A DNA stretch of 55,424 bases from positions 1-55,424 of the forward strand of contig JASEHD010000001.1 of assembly GCA_030019075.1 (NCBI GenBank), in the 5' to 3' direction. This stretch comes from Bacteroidota bacterium. Lineage in GTDB: Bacteria; Bacteroidota; Ignavibacteria; UBA10030; SZUA-254. Each line of letters opens with the position of its first letter. The first letter of the stretch is position 1. The translations under genes were made by a program, and so were the position numbers. The notes under the pieces are model-generated. The model saw nothing but the letters and a program-made list of their open reading frames with translations. It searched no databases and was not told the DNA's origin. This document shows, one piece after another, positions 8,866 to 18,401 of the stretch.

Positions 8866-10214
8866 AATGTTACCTCCTTGGTTTTGTTTTGTTCTATTGT
8901 TCCAAATAATGTCGCTGAATTTGTTTGATTGATTTTCAGATTTATGTAATCACCGATTTTAAACTCACCTTTTTGGAAAATAACCATTTTATTCCCTTCA
9001 TTTCGTCCCTGCCATTCAGAAGCAGATTTTTTACTCCTACCCTCAACCAGTACTTCAACAACTTTACCAATATTTGAATGATTAATCTGAGCGGAGATTC
9101 GGTTTTGTAAATCAATAATTTCATTGATCCGGCGTGTCTTAGTTTCATTTGATACATCATCCCCCATTTTATATGCCGGTGTATTTTCTCTTGCCGAATA
9201 TTGAAACATAAAAGCTCCATCGAATCGAATCTCTTCGATTAACTCTAAAGTCTTTTTATGATCTTCATCAGCTTCAGTCGGGAATCCTACAATGAAGTCG
9301 GTAGAAATGCTTACATTTGGCATCGCAGTTCTAATTTTATCAATGAGATACCGATAATGTTTGCTATCATAATTTCGATTCATCAACTCCAAAATTCTGT
9401 CGGAGGCAGATTGAATAGGTAAATGGATATATTTACAAATGTTTTTATGCTCGGCGATTGTTTCTATGAGTTCATCCGAAATATCTTGCGGATGGGATGT
9501 TGTAAATCTAATTCTCATCGTTCTATCAACCGAAGCAACTGCACTCAATAAGTGATCGAATTTATTATTTCGATCTTGATAAGAATTTACATTTTGTCCA
9601 AGGAGGGTAATTTCTTTAAAACCCCGTTTTGCAAGACTCTCAACTTCTTGAATTATACTTACGAGCGGACGACTCCGTTCCCGACCGCGTGTGAAAGGTA
9701 CCACACAAAACGAGCAAAATTTATCACAACCCCGCATGACTGAAATCCAAGCACTAATTCCATTGGTACGGAGTGGAGAAATATCATTATAAGTTTCTAT
9801 ACGTGAAAGCTGAACAGCAATTCCTTTTTCACCATGCCATGCTTTGTGTACAAGATCGGGAAGTTTACGATATTCATCAGGTCCGACGATCAAATCAACG
9901 ATCTGTCCAACACCCTTTGCTTTTTCGGTTGTTAGATTCGAGCGCAAACGTTCCGCCATGCAGCCAAGAACACCCACAACAACATCTGGATTTTTATTTT
10001 TTATTGATTTGAATTTTCCAAGTCGTCCATAAATACGCTGTTCAGCGTGTTCACGGACGCCGCATGTGTTTACAAGAATAACGTCAGCATCGGTGATGTT
10101 CTCGGTAATTGTATAACCCTCCTCGTTCAACAAACTAAGCACAAGCTCACTGTCTGCCATATTCATCTGACAGCCATAAGTTTCGAGGTATAGCTTTTTA
10201 TTAATTTCTTGCAA
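8859..10214 (-). CDS. miaB: tRNA-2-methylthio-N6-dimethylallyladenosine synthase
   Basis: The 451-residue protein is full length for MiaB. The N-terminal UPF0004 domain carries the three cluster-binding cysteines (YGCQMN at 15, NTCGVREHAEQRI at 51, and LGCMAERL). The radical-SAM motif CDKFCSFC is followed by VVPFTRGRERSRP, and a TRAM domain ends the protein (VLVEGRSKKS). MiaB adds the 2-methylthio group to i6A37 of tRNAs reading UNN codons. It is the first gene of the leftward operon that continues through the SPOR protein, activator, lptE, GT2 and TPR genes. Confidence 0.97.
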   Translation of the reverse strand: MQEINKKLYLETYGCQMNMADSELVLSLLNEEGYTITENITDADVILVNTCGVREHAEQRIYGRLGKFKSIKNKNPDVVVGVLGCMAERLRSNLTTEKAKGVGQIVDLIVGPDEYRKLPDLVHKAWHGEKGIAVQLSRIETYNDISPLRTNGISAWISVMRGCDKFCSFCVVPFTRGRERSRPLVSIIQEVESLAKRGFKEITLLGQNVNSYQDRNNKFDHLLSAVASVDRTMRIRFTTSHPQDISDELIETIAEHKNICKYIHLPIQSASDRILELMNRNYDSKHYRYLIDKIRTAMPNVSISTDFIVGFPTEADEDHKKTLELIEEIRFDGAFMFQYSARENTPAYKMGDDVSNETKTRRINEIIDLQNRISAQINHSNIGKVVEVLVEGRSKKSASEWQGRNEGNKMVIFQKGEFKIGDYINLKINQTNSATLFGTIEQNKTKEVTLC

Positions 10215-10427
10215 TGAATGGTTTTTATTGTTGTTTTTTCGCTATTAAAGATACTGAAAATCTGTCATACAGTCAAGGATTTTACAACCTATTAAAGTAA
10301 ATTAATATTATGCGACAAAAAGGCAGTGGAAAACACATATTTCAATATCTGCCGATATTTGACATCAGGATAAATTATTATTATCTTCTATTAACAGAAA
10401 ACTAAAACTAAAACAATGGAGGTTTAT

Positions 10428-11528
10428 ATGAATCGGATTGTTTTTTTGTTCGCGTTGTTGATTATTATTCTCGGTCTGAACTGCAATCAATATAAAGATG
10501 GCGTGATCGATCCGGGAACAAACCATAACATCGGTAAAGTCTCAATTTCAATTTCACAAGCGCCCGATGAAGTTACGAGTGTTATCGCAACATTATCTCG
10601 TCGTGGTTTTGAAGACCGTATTTTAATCTTAACGATTTCAGATAAAGGACAAAGTGCATGGGGTGAATTTACTGACGTACCTATCGGGATGTGGCACTTA
10701 AAAGTAGATGCGAGAAATGATTTAGGTATCGTTCGATATAGCGGAGAGAGAGATGTTGAGGTTTTACCTGGACAAACATCGGTGGTTGAGTTAGAGTTAC
10801 TGTCGACAAGCGGAGGTATCGAGATACACGTAACGTGGGGAGGTAAATGCACAACACCGCCTTCAGGTCTTGTTAGCTGGTGGAGTGGTGATGGAACAGC
10901 AAACGATGTTGCTGGCTCAAATCATGGAATGTTAATGAATGGAGCAACGTTTGGTCAAGGGAAAGTTCGGCGAGCATTCAGTTTTGATGGAATAGATGAT
11001 TATGTGAGAATACCACATTCACCTTCATTGAATCCGAGTGGGAGTTTTAGCGTTGAAGCCTGGATATATTTGTTAAAAGATGCATGGGGGGTTGTAATCG
11101 CAAAATGGGGTGATATTTATGATTGGAGAAATCAGCGATCTTGGGTATTGTGTGTTCGTGATAGTCTTATTATAGAATTTTCAATTGGAGATTCGACACA
11201 AAAAAATTACATATTTCATTATTTTGCAACACCACCATGGACACTAAAGACAAAAGTGTGGACTCACATCGCAGGTGTTTATGACCATAGTTCCGGAACA
11301 CATCGAATCTATGCAAATGGTATTAAGGTTGCAGAAAAAACCGAGCCACCCATAGTCGCATACGATGGCATAGCCGATGTCGCTATCGGGGCTGCGTTAA
11401 ATGCTTCGTTTTTACCTAAATATTTCTTCCCCGGTTTGATTGATGAGGTGAGTTTTTACCATAGAGCATTATCCGAGAAAGAAGTTAGGAACATTTATAA
11501 TGCTGGAGTTTCGGGGAAATGCCGATGA
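10428..11528 (+). CDS. Lipoprotein with shared N-terminal module and LamG-like domain
   Basis: The 366-residue protein starts at ATG 10428, preceded by GGAGG; an upstream ATG at 10416 would overlap that site. A signal peptide ends at Cys19 (ILGLNC). Residues about 25-140 form a module shared with two other proteins here (EDRILILTISDKGQSAWGEF, DVPIGMWHLKVDA, VLPGQTSVVELELL). The C-terminal part is a concanavalin-like LamG domain (GLVSWWSGDGTAND, RAFSFDGIDDYVRIPHSPSL, FPGLIDEVSFYHRALS). LamG folds usually bind glycans or proteins. It is the upstream copy of a tandem pair and sits at the start of the polysaccharide region, so surface glycan binding is a reasonable guess. Confidence 0.88.
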   Translation: MNRIVFLFALLIIILGLNCNQYKDGVIDPGTNHNIGKVSISISQAPDEVTSVIATLSRRGFEDRILILTISDKGQSAWGEFTDVPIGMWHLKVDARNDLGIVRYSGERDVEVLPGQTSVVELELLSTSGGIEIHVTWGGKCTTPPSGLVSWWSGDGTANDVAGSNHGMLMNGATFGQGKVRRAFSFDGIDDYVRIPHSPSLNPSGSFSVEAWIYLLKDAWGVVIAKWGDIYDWRNQRSWVLCVRDSLIIEFSIGDSTQKNYIFHYFATPPWTLKTKVWTHIAGVYDHSSGTHRIYANGIKVAEKTEPPIVAYDGIADVAIGAALNASFLPKYFFPGLIDEVSFYHRALSEKEVRNIYNAGVSGKCR

Positions 11529-11547
11529 TTTATCATTCACAGATAAG

Positions 11548-11625
11548 TCACCCTGAACTCGTTTCAGGGTCTAAAATCACTAAGATTCGGATCCCGCTCA
11601 GAGAGCGGGACGGAATGACTCGTTG
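11548..11625. repeat. Intergenic double-hairpin element
   Basis: Two hairpins lie between the tandem lipoprotein genes: CCCTGA(N7)TCAGGG at 11551-11569 and CCCGCT(N5)AGCGGG at 11593-11609. A linker resembling TCTAAAATCACTAAGATTCGG joins them. This looks like a dispersed palindromic intergenic element. It may also slow transcription between the two copies. Confidence 0.6.
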
Positions 11626-11706
11626 TTTCAAAAAGATATTTCAGAAGTTTAAATATTTTATCATAAAAACCCAAAATAATTTATAGACTAATATATGGAG
11701 GAAGTC

Positions 11707-12802
11707 ATGCGCAGGATTTCATTTATTTTTATCTTATTGATATTCGGTTTGAGTTGCAATCAATACAAAGAGAGTGTAACCGAACCGGGAACAATCGACA
11801 ACAGTAATACAGTCTCAATTTCAATTTCACAAGCGCCCGATGAAGTTACGAGTGTTATCGCAACATTATCTCGTCGTGGTTTTGAAGACCGTATTTTAAT
11901 CTTAACGATTTCAGATAAAGGACAAAGTGCATGGGGTGAATTTACTGACGTACCTATCGGGATGTGGCACTTAAAAGTAGATGCGAGAAATGATTTAGGT
12001 ATCGTTCGATATAGCGGAGAGAGATGTTGAGGTTTTACCTGGACAAACATCAGTGGTTGAGTTAGAGTTACTCCCAACAACCGGAACTATCGAGATATAC
12101 GTAACGTGGGGAGGTAAATGTACAACACCGCCCTCAGGTCTAGTTAGCTGGTGGAGTGGTGATGGAACGGCAAACGATATAGTCGGCTCAAATCATGGAA
12201 TGTTAATAAATGGTGCAACTTATGGTTCAGGGAAAGTTCGGCGAGCATTCAGTTTCGATGGAATAGATGATTATGTGAGAATACCACACTCACCTTCATT
12301 AAATCCGAGCGGGAGCTTTACAGTTGATGCGTGGATATATCCGACGAGAGATGCACATGCGACAATAATAGGTAAATGGGGTGATCGTGGAAGCTGGAGC
12401 GGCCAACGCTCATGGAATATCGCTGTTCGTCCTAATAGGAGAATTAATTTTAGTATCTCAGATTCTATACATCAAAACGATTCAACTTTCCATTCTTTTA
12501 AAACTAAGGTAAATGCAATTGTGTGTAATCAATGGAATCACGTTGCAGGAGTTTATGACCAATTAACAGGCACTCGTAGAATTTATATAAATGGTGTAAA
12601 TGTTGCTGAACGTGATGATCAACCCATATCAATTTTTAAAAGCATCGCTGATGTGTCTATCGGTACCGAATTATTTTCACCTTACACTATGGACTATTTT
12701 TTCCCGGGACGTATCGACGAGGTAGATTTTTATCATAAAGCGCTCACTGATGAAGAAATAAAAGCGATTTATTATGCAGGTAGGTCTGGGAAGTGTAGAT
12801 GA
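11707..12802 (+). pseudogene. Second LamG lipoprotein copy, frameshifted in a GA repeat
   Basis: This paralogue starts at ATG 11707 (GGAGG upstream) with signal peptide and Cys (FGLSC). It carries the same N-terminal module and a LamG domain ending FPGRIDEVDFYHKALTD. Bases 11812-12024 are identical to 10539-10753 of the first copy except at a GA tract, where this copy has one GA unit fewer. The loss moves the frame, giving a stop at 12028-12030; the remaining 249 codons continue in another frame to 12802. Either this is a broken gene, a slippage-switchable (phase-variable) gene or a sequencing error. Codons downstream remain well conserved, so the damage is recent. Confidence 0.8.
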
Positions 12803-13100
12803 GTAATAAATATTTTGTCGTTACGGTTGTTCTTGATTGAAGATAAAGTATAACGTTGTTATATTTTATTTTTAGTATTTATTTTATTGAAGCCTTAGTG
12901 TTGTGTATCAATACTCTATTTATTAGATCACTTCATACCATTTCAAGCATTTTAGTCTTTTCTATGCTTTGTAAATATGTTATAAATATATATATTGATT
13001 TTATTTCAATATAAATTTTATTGCTGTACCATTCTCTTTTGTACCATAACCTCTAAGAAATTCGAGTAAACTTTCGTGTTATATTCAATAATCGTTTCCG
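12803..13100. other. AT-rich intergenic region before the flippase gene
   Basis: About 300 bp of very AT-rich DNA without a plausible gene or strong hairpin. It presumably holds the promoter of the polysaccharide gene block that starts at 13101. I cannot place a confident promoter. Confidence 0.4.
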
Positions 13101-14660
13101 ATGTCCACTGCGATCCGCGATAAGATTATCCGTAATACTCTTTATTCAATCATAGGACGGATATGGACAATAATAATTGGGCTCTTGCTCATTCCTTATA
13201 TCGTCAATATAGTTGGTATCGAGCGTTTTGGTGTTTGGTCTTTACTATCGGTATTGGTGGGTTATTTTGCACTTTTGGATTTTGGTGTTGGTGTTTCTTA
13301 TACCCGCTTTATTGCAGAAGCTTATGCTCAAAAAAATGATATTGAAATCAATCGTATCGTAAATTCTGGTTTTGTTTTTTATTTTTTCATAGCGGTTCCC
13401 CTTTTTCTAATTAGCTATTTTGGGCAAGGAATTATATTTTCTTTTTTACAAATTGATGTTCATTCGTTACCTGATGCCGTCTTCGCTTATTATGGTGTGA
13501 TAATATTGTTTATATCGACTGCCGCAATGAGCGGTTTTAGCACTATTCTTCAAGGGATCCAAAGAATTGATATCACAAACAAAGTTGCAATAGTAGTTAC
13601 TATACCTAATGTAATAGCTACAGTTTATTTTCTCCAAAATGGATTCAAGTTAGACGGATTATTGTGGGCAACTTCGATATCGACCATGTTTGGTTTGGTA
13701 CTTTCGATTTATTTTGCAAAAAAATGTTTACCATCTTTACAGTTCAATCCGCTACTCTTTTCATGGAAAACTATCACTAGGATTCTTCCTTTTGGTTTAA
13801 AATTACAATTTGCAAAACTTGCTGACATCATAACTTTTCAAACTGACAGAGCCTTTGTTTCTTATTTTACCGGTGTTAGTTCAGTGACATATTATCATTT
13901 GGGATCACAACTTAACTGGCGGATTCGTGATATTCCATTGTTACTGCTTACGTCGTTATTGCCTGCCACATCAGAATTACACACATTGAACGAAAAAGAT
14001 AAACTCTATAACCTATATTTCAGAGGCACAAAATATCTCGCAGTGATTGCAATTCCACTAATGTTATTTATTGGAACCACATCACACCTTATTATGATGG
14101 TTTGGATGGGCCCTGGATATTCTTTATCTGGTTATATTTCACAGATATTAGTTGTCGGATATTTAATTAATGTTTTTGTTGGCGTTGGAGTTATTGTTGC
14201 TGCGGGTATGAATAAACCGGAGTATCAATTGCATTCAGCAATATTGACGAGCGTTGTAAATATTGTACTTGTAATATTTTGTGGGAAATTATGGGGTATA
14301 ATTGGTATTGCTTTTGCGATTTCGATCTCACTTATGGTTGGACCTGTTTATTTTGTTGTGACTTTTCACCGCCATATTCAAAATCCAGCAGGTCAATTTT
14401 TAAAAAATGCGGTTATAAAACCATTAAAAGCTGTATTGGGTGGAACAATCTTTTTTCTAGTTGTCAATATATATTATTTTAACTCTGTTGATAATCGGTT
14501 TACGGGGGGCGTGATTCTATTCCTTGAGCTAGTTATTTTTTTTTCTATTTATATTTTTCTTCTTATTAAATTATCTCATTTTGATGATGTTGACAAAGAA
14601 CTCTTTATGAATAATTATTTATGGTCTAAGTTTAAAAATAAATGGTTTCATATCAAGTAA
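13101..14660 (+). CDS. Polysaccharide flippase-like membrane protein (Wzx/MOP family)
   Basis: The 519-residue, very hydrophobic protein has about 12-14 membrane helices and the N-terminal pattern of the oligosaccharide flippase family (LYSIIGRIWTIIIGLLLIPY, VGIERFGVWSLLSVLVGYF, LDFGVGVSYTRF). Wzx-type proteins move undecaprenyl-linked sugar units across the inner membrane. It opens a run of plus-strand sugar-modifying and glycosyltransferase genes, which fits a Wzx/Wzy-type assembly route. No obvious Wzy polymerase is seen nearby; the YfhO-like protein at 20704 is the nearest large membrane protein. Confidence 0.85.
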   Translation: MSTAIRDKIIRNTLYSIIGRIWTIIIGLLLIPYIVNIVGIERFGVWSLLSVLVGYFALLDFGVGVSYTRFIAEAYAQKNDIEINRIVNSGFVFYFFIAVPLFLISYFGQGIIFSFLQIDVHSLPDAVFAYYGVIILFISTAAMSGFSTILQGIQRIDITNKVAIVVTIPNVIATVYFLQNGFKLDGLLWATSISTMFGLVLSIYFAKKCLPSLQFNPLLFSWKTITRILPFGLKLQFAKLADIITFQTDRAFVSYFTGVSSVTYYHLGSQLNWRIRDIPLLLLTSLLPATSELHTLNEKDKLYNLYFRGTKYLAVIAIPLMLFIGTTSHLIMMVWMGPGYSLSGYISQILVVGYLINVFVGVGVIVAAGMNKPEYQLHSAILTSVVNIVLVIFCGKLWGIIGIAFAISISLMVGPVYFVVTFHRHIQNPAGQFLKNAVIKPLKAVLGGTIFFLVVNIYYFNSVDNRFTGGVILFLELVIFFSIYIFLLIKLSHFDDVDKELFMNNYLWSKFKNKWFHIK

Positions 14661-14713
14661 ATACATCGTTTAAACTCTATAAATAACGTTGTGAGGATTA
14701 GTTTAAAATTAAA

Positions 14714-15432
14714 ATGTTAAATCAATTATTGAGATATTATCCGGTTGTAAAACTTATTAACAAATCATCACCTCGGAATATTTTAGAATTGGGAAGCGGT
14801 TCTCAGGGTATTGGAAAATATATTAACCAAAATTTTTTTGGTGTTGATATAAATTTTAAGGATTATTTTGATGTACAACAATCAATTATACCGAACCTTC
14901 AGGCTGTACAAGCTCAAGGGCATTATTTGCCATTTCGTGACAATGTTTTTGATTTAGTAATTTGTGTTGATATGCTGGAACATGTGCCTAAATTCTCACG
15001 AGAGCAATTAATTATTGAGTTAGTTCGAGTAGCGAGGGGGCAAGTATTTCTTTCTTTTCCCTGCGGTACGAATGCTCTTAAAATGGACCAAAAACTTTTT
15101 GCACTTTATAAAAAAAAGGAAAGAAAGTGCCGGGCTGGTTAGAGGAACACATAAACATTGAATTTCCAGATTATGAACATATCGGTAGTATACTACATAG
15201 ATATAATTTTCGATTTCGAACTAATAAAAATGAAAATATATTGTTTCATTACTTTGTCATGAAACTAGAAATGAGAGAGATTGGGAAAATCTTAACAATT
15301 ATATCTAAAGGGATTGCTTATTGTTTTTCGTATAACGCGAGTGGTAAGTTTTTAAATTATTGCGGAAGTTCATTACGACCTCTGTTATTTTTATTCTCCA
15401 AAGTTTTACTTTTAAAAGCTCATACCGAATAA
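14714..15432 (+). pseudogene. SAM-dependent methyltransferase split by a frameshift in an A8 run
   Basis: The first 142 codons encode a class I methyltransferase: LELGSGSQGIGKYI (motif I), FFGVDIN, and FDLVICVDMLEHVPKFSREQ. The frame then runs out at 15140-15142. The -1 frame continues at once with VPGWLEEHINIEFPDYEHIG and ends at 15432, as expected for the rest of this family. The switch point is TAT followed by eight A and GG (about 15109-15119). One extra A would restore KKKGKKVPGWLEEH. The site also contains A-AAA-AAG, a classic -1 slippery heptamer, so programmed frameshifting is possible. Confidence 0.75.
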
Positions 15433-15452
15433 TATTTACAATTGAGAAGTAA

Positions 15453-16376
15453 ATGATCATGATAGACAAACAACAAGAAAATAAATTTTTAGTATCAATA
15501 ATTATCCCAACCTATAATAGGAGAGATATTTTATTTAAATGTTTAGAAGTATTGAGTAAACAAGTATTTTATGGTTCTTTCGAAGTGTTGGTAATTGATG
15601 ATGGAAGTACTGATCAAACAGCCGAGCTATTAAATCAACGGCTGTTAGATTATCCATATTCGTTGAGATCTTATGAACAAAAAAAAAAGGGACCTGCTGC
15701 TGCTCGAAATATTGGAATCTCAGTAGCAAAAGGGGAAATTATTATATTCCTTGGGGATGATACCTTGGTTTCCGAGAGATTCATTCAGGAACACTATCTA
15801 TGGCAAATCGAGAAATATCCTTCGATACAAACTGCAATTCTTGGTAGGATCGAGTGGGATTCATCGTTGGAAATTACTCCATTGATGGAGTTTCTAAATC
15901 GAGGACCGCAGTTTAATTTTCCATCAATTGAACAAAAAATAATAGTTGATTTTAATTATTTTGTGTCATCGAACATATCATTAAAAAGAGAATTTATAAA
16001 AGATATGTTCTTTGATGAAAGCTTCTCTGGCGCAGCATGGGAGGATGTGGAATATGCTTTCCGTCTTTCAAGGCACGGAATGAAAATATATTACAATAAA
16101 AATGCAGTTTGTTTTCACCATCATCCAACTGATATGGAGTCGCTTATAAAAAGAAGCTACTTTGTTGGGAAAAATTTAAAGCTCCTGCATACAAAGTGGC
16201 CAGAGTTTTTACAATATAGAAAAGCACCATCCTTTGGTATTATCCAGAAAATGAAGAAGTGGATATTGCGTATTATATCTCCTTTTGGGAAATATAGTTT
16301 TATTAGACCATTACTCTTCCAATATTATGCCGTTCTTCACCGAGAGAATATGCATCGTGGTTATTATAACTTATGA
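15453..16376 (+). CDS. Glycosyltransferase family 2
   Basis: The 307-residue protein has a GT-A fold: SIIIPTYNRRDILFKCLEVL at the N-terminus, LVIDDGSTDQT, GPAAARNIGIS and a DXD-type metal site in IIFLGDDTLV. A WEDVEYAFRLSRHG segment resembles the ED motif of inverting GT2 enzymes. It lacks membrane helices except for a weak C-terminal hydrophobic patch. Donor and acceptor are unknown. It belongs to the plus-strand polysaccharide run. Confidence 0.9.
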   Translation: MIMIDKQQENKFLVSIIIPTYNRRDILFKCLEVLSKQVFYGSFEVLVIDDGSTDQTAELLNQRLLDYPYSLRSYEQKKKGPAAARNIGISVAKGEIIIFLGDDTLVSERFIQEHYLWQIEKYPSIQTAILGRIEWDSSLEITPLMEFLNRGPQFNFPSIEQKIIVDFNYFVSSNISLKREFIKDMFFDESFSGAAWEDVEYAFRLSRHGMKIYYNKNAVCFHHHPTDMESLIKRSYFVGKNLKLLHTKWPEFLQYRKAPSFGIIQKMKKWILRIISPFGKYSFIRPLLFQYYAVLHRENMHRGYYNL

Positions 16377-16611
16377 TGATTGATAAATGACAAATTATGT
16401 TTTTATTAAACATTTGGTTCTCAGCTATCAAGTTTCGCATGGTACATCGTTACGATAGAGCAGAAATGTTTAAAATATGGGATCGTGCCACGAGGACAAA
16501 TGTTGTTTAATGAACTCTATCCTCCTGATCAAATTATCGACTTAGTTTGGCAGTTGGAAGTATTTTTTGTATTATAAAATCATTTAACTGAGGTTCTCAA
16601 CATAGGGATGT

Positions 16612-17505
16612 ATGCAATCAGAATATAATTTTATTTTTAGATCATTTAGATATTTCCAAAAATTACTCCGTGGAAGTGGTCTTGGGAAGTATAAGATTTT
16701 TCGAGTTGTCAGGGATTTCATATACAGATCAACTCGCCCTGCAAAACCGTTAGTCATTGAGATATATGGGGTTAAAATGCTAATTGATCCAAATACTAAT
16801 GCAGTCGTCCCGGAACTTTTAAGGGATGGTGTATTTGAACAAGCTGAAACTGAGCTTATTAGAACTATACTGAAACCGGGAGATACTTTTATTGATATTG
16901 GTGGTAATATCGGGTATTATACCCTCATAGCAGCAAATATTGTGAAAGATTCCGGAAAAGTTATTGCGTTCGAACCTGAACCTAAGAACTTTGCGATACT
17001 GAATAATAATGTCGAGTTGAACAATTTTTATAACGTAACATTAATTCCAAAAGCCCTCTCAGACAAACGTGGGCATTTCAAACTTTTCTTGAATAGACTA
17101 AACACCGGTGCACATCATCTCTACGATACTGGTGATGGGTCGGAATTTCTTAATGTCGAGGTAACAACACTTGATGAATATCTATATGCCAATCCTTCAA
17201 AGGTTGACGTAATTAAAATGGATATCGAGGGTTACGAACCATTCGCTTTTAGGGGGATGAAAAATACAATTAAGATGAATCCAAATATAAAAATTCTCTC
17301 TGAGTTTTCACCCGAAATGATAATGAAAGCAGGAGATACTCCACTTGACTACATAAAAGATTTACGTTCTTTAGGGTTTATTATTAATATAATTGATGAG
17401 CACGAACACTTGATTAGCAATATATCAGATGGTTATCTTTTTGATTATTGTAAAATAAATTATCCTGTTAATCTGTTTTGTGTCAGACAAAATAAAACAG
17501 CCTGA
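16612..17505 (+). CDS. FkbM-family methyltransferase
   Basis: The 297-residue protein has the FkbM signature: TFIDIGGNIGYYTLIAANIV (SAM motif I), VIAFEPEPKNFAILNNNVEL and VDVIKMDIEGYEPFAFRGMK. FkbM enzymes O-methylate sugars or polyketides and are common in surface glycan loci. The 235 bp upstream (16377-16611) show no gene, so this gene may have its own promoter. Confidence 0.92.
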   Translation: MQSEYNFIFRSFRYFQKLLRGSGLGKYKIFRVVRDFIYRSTRPAKPLVIEIYGVKMLIDPNTNAVVPELLRDGVFEQAETELIRTILKPGDTFIDIGGNIGYYTLIAANIVKDSGKVIAFEPEPKNFAILNNNVELNNFYNVTLIPKALSDKRGHFKLFLNRLNTGAHHLYDTGDGSEFLNVEVTTLDEYLYANPSKVDVIKMDIEGYEPFAFRGMKNTIKMNPNIKILSEFSPEMIMKAGDTPLDYIKDLRSLGFIINIIDEHEHLISNISDGYLFDYCKINYPVNLFCVRQNKTA

Positions 17506-17535
17506 CACAAGAGTCTGGCAATTTGAAATTTAGAT

Positions 17536-18399
17536 ATGATAAAATTATCTATTATCATCGTTAATTATAAAACTCGTGAATATCTAAGAGAACTCCTTAA
17601 TTCCATTAAAGAGCATTTGTCGGCTGAAACCAAATACGAAGTATTTGTTGTGGATAATGCTTCAAACGATGGAAGTGTGGAGATGTTAAACAAGGGATCC
17701 TTAGATGTTACTCTTATCGAATCAAAAGAAAACCTTGGTTTTAGTAAAGCAAATAACTTAGCGATTGCACAATCAAGAGGAGAAATAATCTTATTACTGA
17801 ATCCAGATACGATGCTTCTTCCTGACCATAAATTCGATGAAATATTAAAACGGTTTGAGAATGATGTACGAATTGGAATAATTGGAGGCAGGGTGTATGA
17901 TCGCAACCTTATACAAGTATCGTCTTATGGGCGTGATCCCACACCTTTTACATTAGTTTTTCATTTCTCTTTTTTAGGTAAAGTACTTGCGAGATTAATT
18001 CCACCATTGCGAAAATACCGTTTTGCAAACTATTACAAAAAAGCATTTCAAATTGAAAAAGAAGTTGAAATAATTAATGGTTGTTGCTTTTTTATACGTC
18101 GAAAGACGATTGATGATATTGGAATGTTAGATGAAAGATTTTTTATATTCTTAGAAGAAGGAGATATATGTGTACGAGCACGAAGTTCAGGTTGGAAAGT
18201 AATTTACACCCCACTCAAAACAGTAATACATTTTGGTCAAGAGAGCACAAAACAAAATCGTATACAAATGTCCGAGCAATTTTTAAAGAGTTTAAAAATA
18301 TTCTATGAGAAGCATTATCCTTTTGATATGAAAAAACTTGAATGGATATTACGAATGGGAATTATTAAACCGAGAATAAAAAAAGGAATCAAACGATAA
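17536..18399 (+). CDS. Glycosyltransferase family 2, rhamnosyltransferase-like
   Basis: The 287-residue protein starts LSIIIVNYKTREYLRELLNS and has VDNASNDGSVEML, NLGFSKANNLAIAQSRG, LLNPDTML (metal site), INGCCFFIRR and FFIFLEEGDICVRARSSGW. This pattern is that of WbbL/RfbF-like rhamnosyltransferases, but specificity cannot be read with confidence. It is separated from the FkbM gene by 30 bp and from the GT9 gene by 2 bp, so the three are probably co-transcribed. Confidence 0.9.
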   Translation: MIKLSIIIVNYKTREYLRELLNSIKEHLSAETKYEVFVVDNASNDGSVEMLNKGSLDVTLIESKENLGFSKANNLAIAQSRGEIILLLNPDTMLLPDHKFDEILKRFENDVRIGIIGGRVYDRNLIQVSSYGRDPTPFTLVFHFSFLGKVLARLIPPLRKYRFANYYKKAFQIEKEVEIINGCCFFIRRKTIDDIGMLDERFFIFLEEGDICVRARSSGWKVIYTPLKTVIHFGQESTKQNRIQMSEQFLKSLKIFYEKHYPFDMKKLEWILRMGIIKPRIKKGIKR

Positions 18400-18401
18400 A
18401 A

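Noticed and set aside
16377-16611. Possible gene remnant between a GT2 and the FkbM gene
   Set aside because: No frame stays open for a meaningful length and none of the translated pieces resembles a known family.
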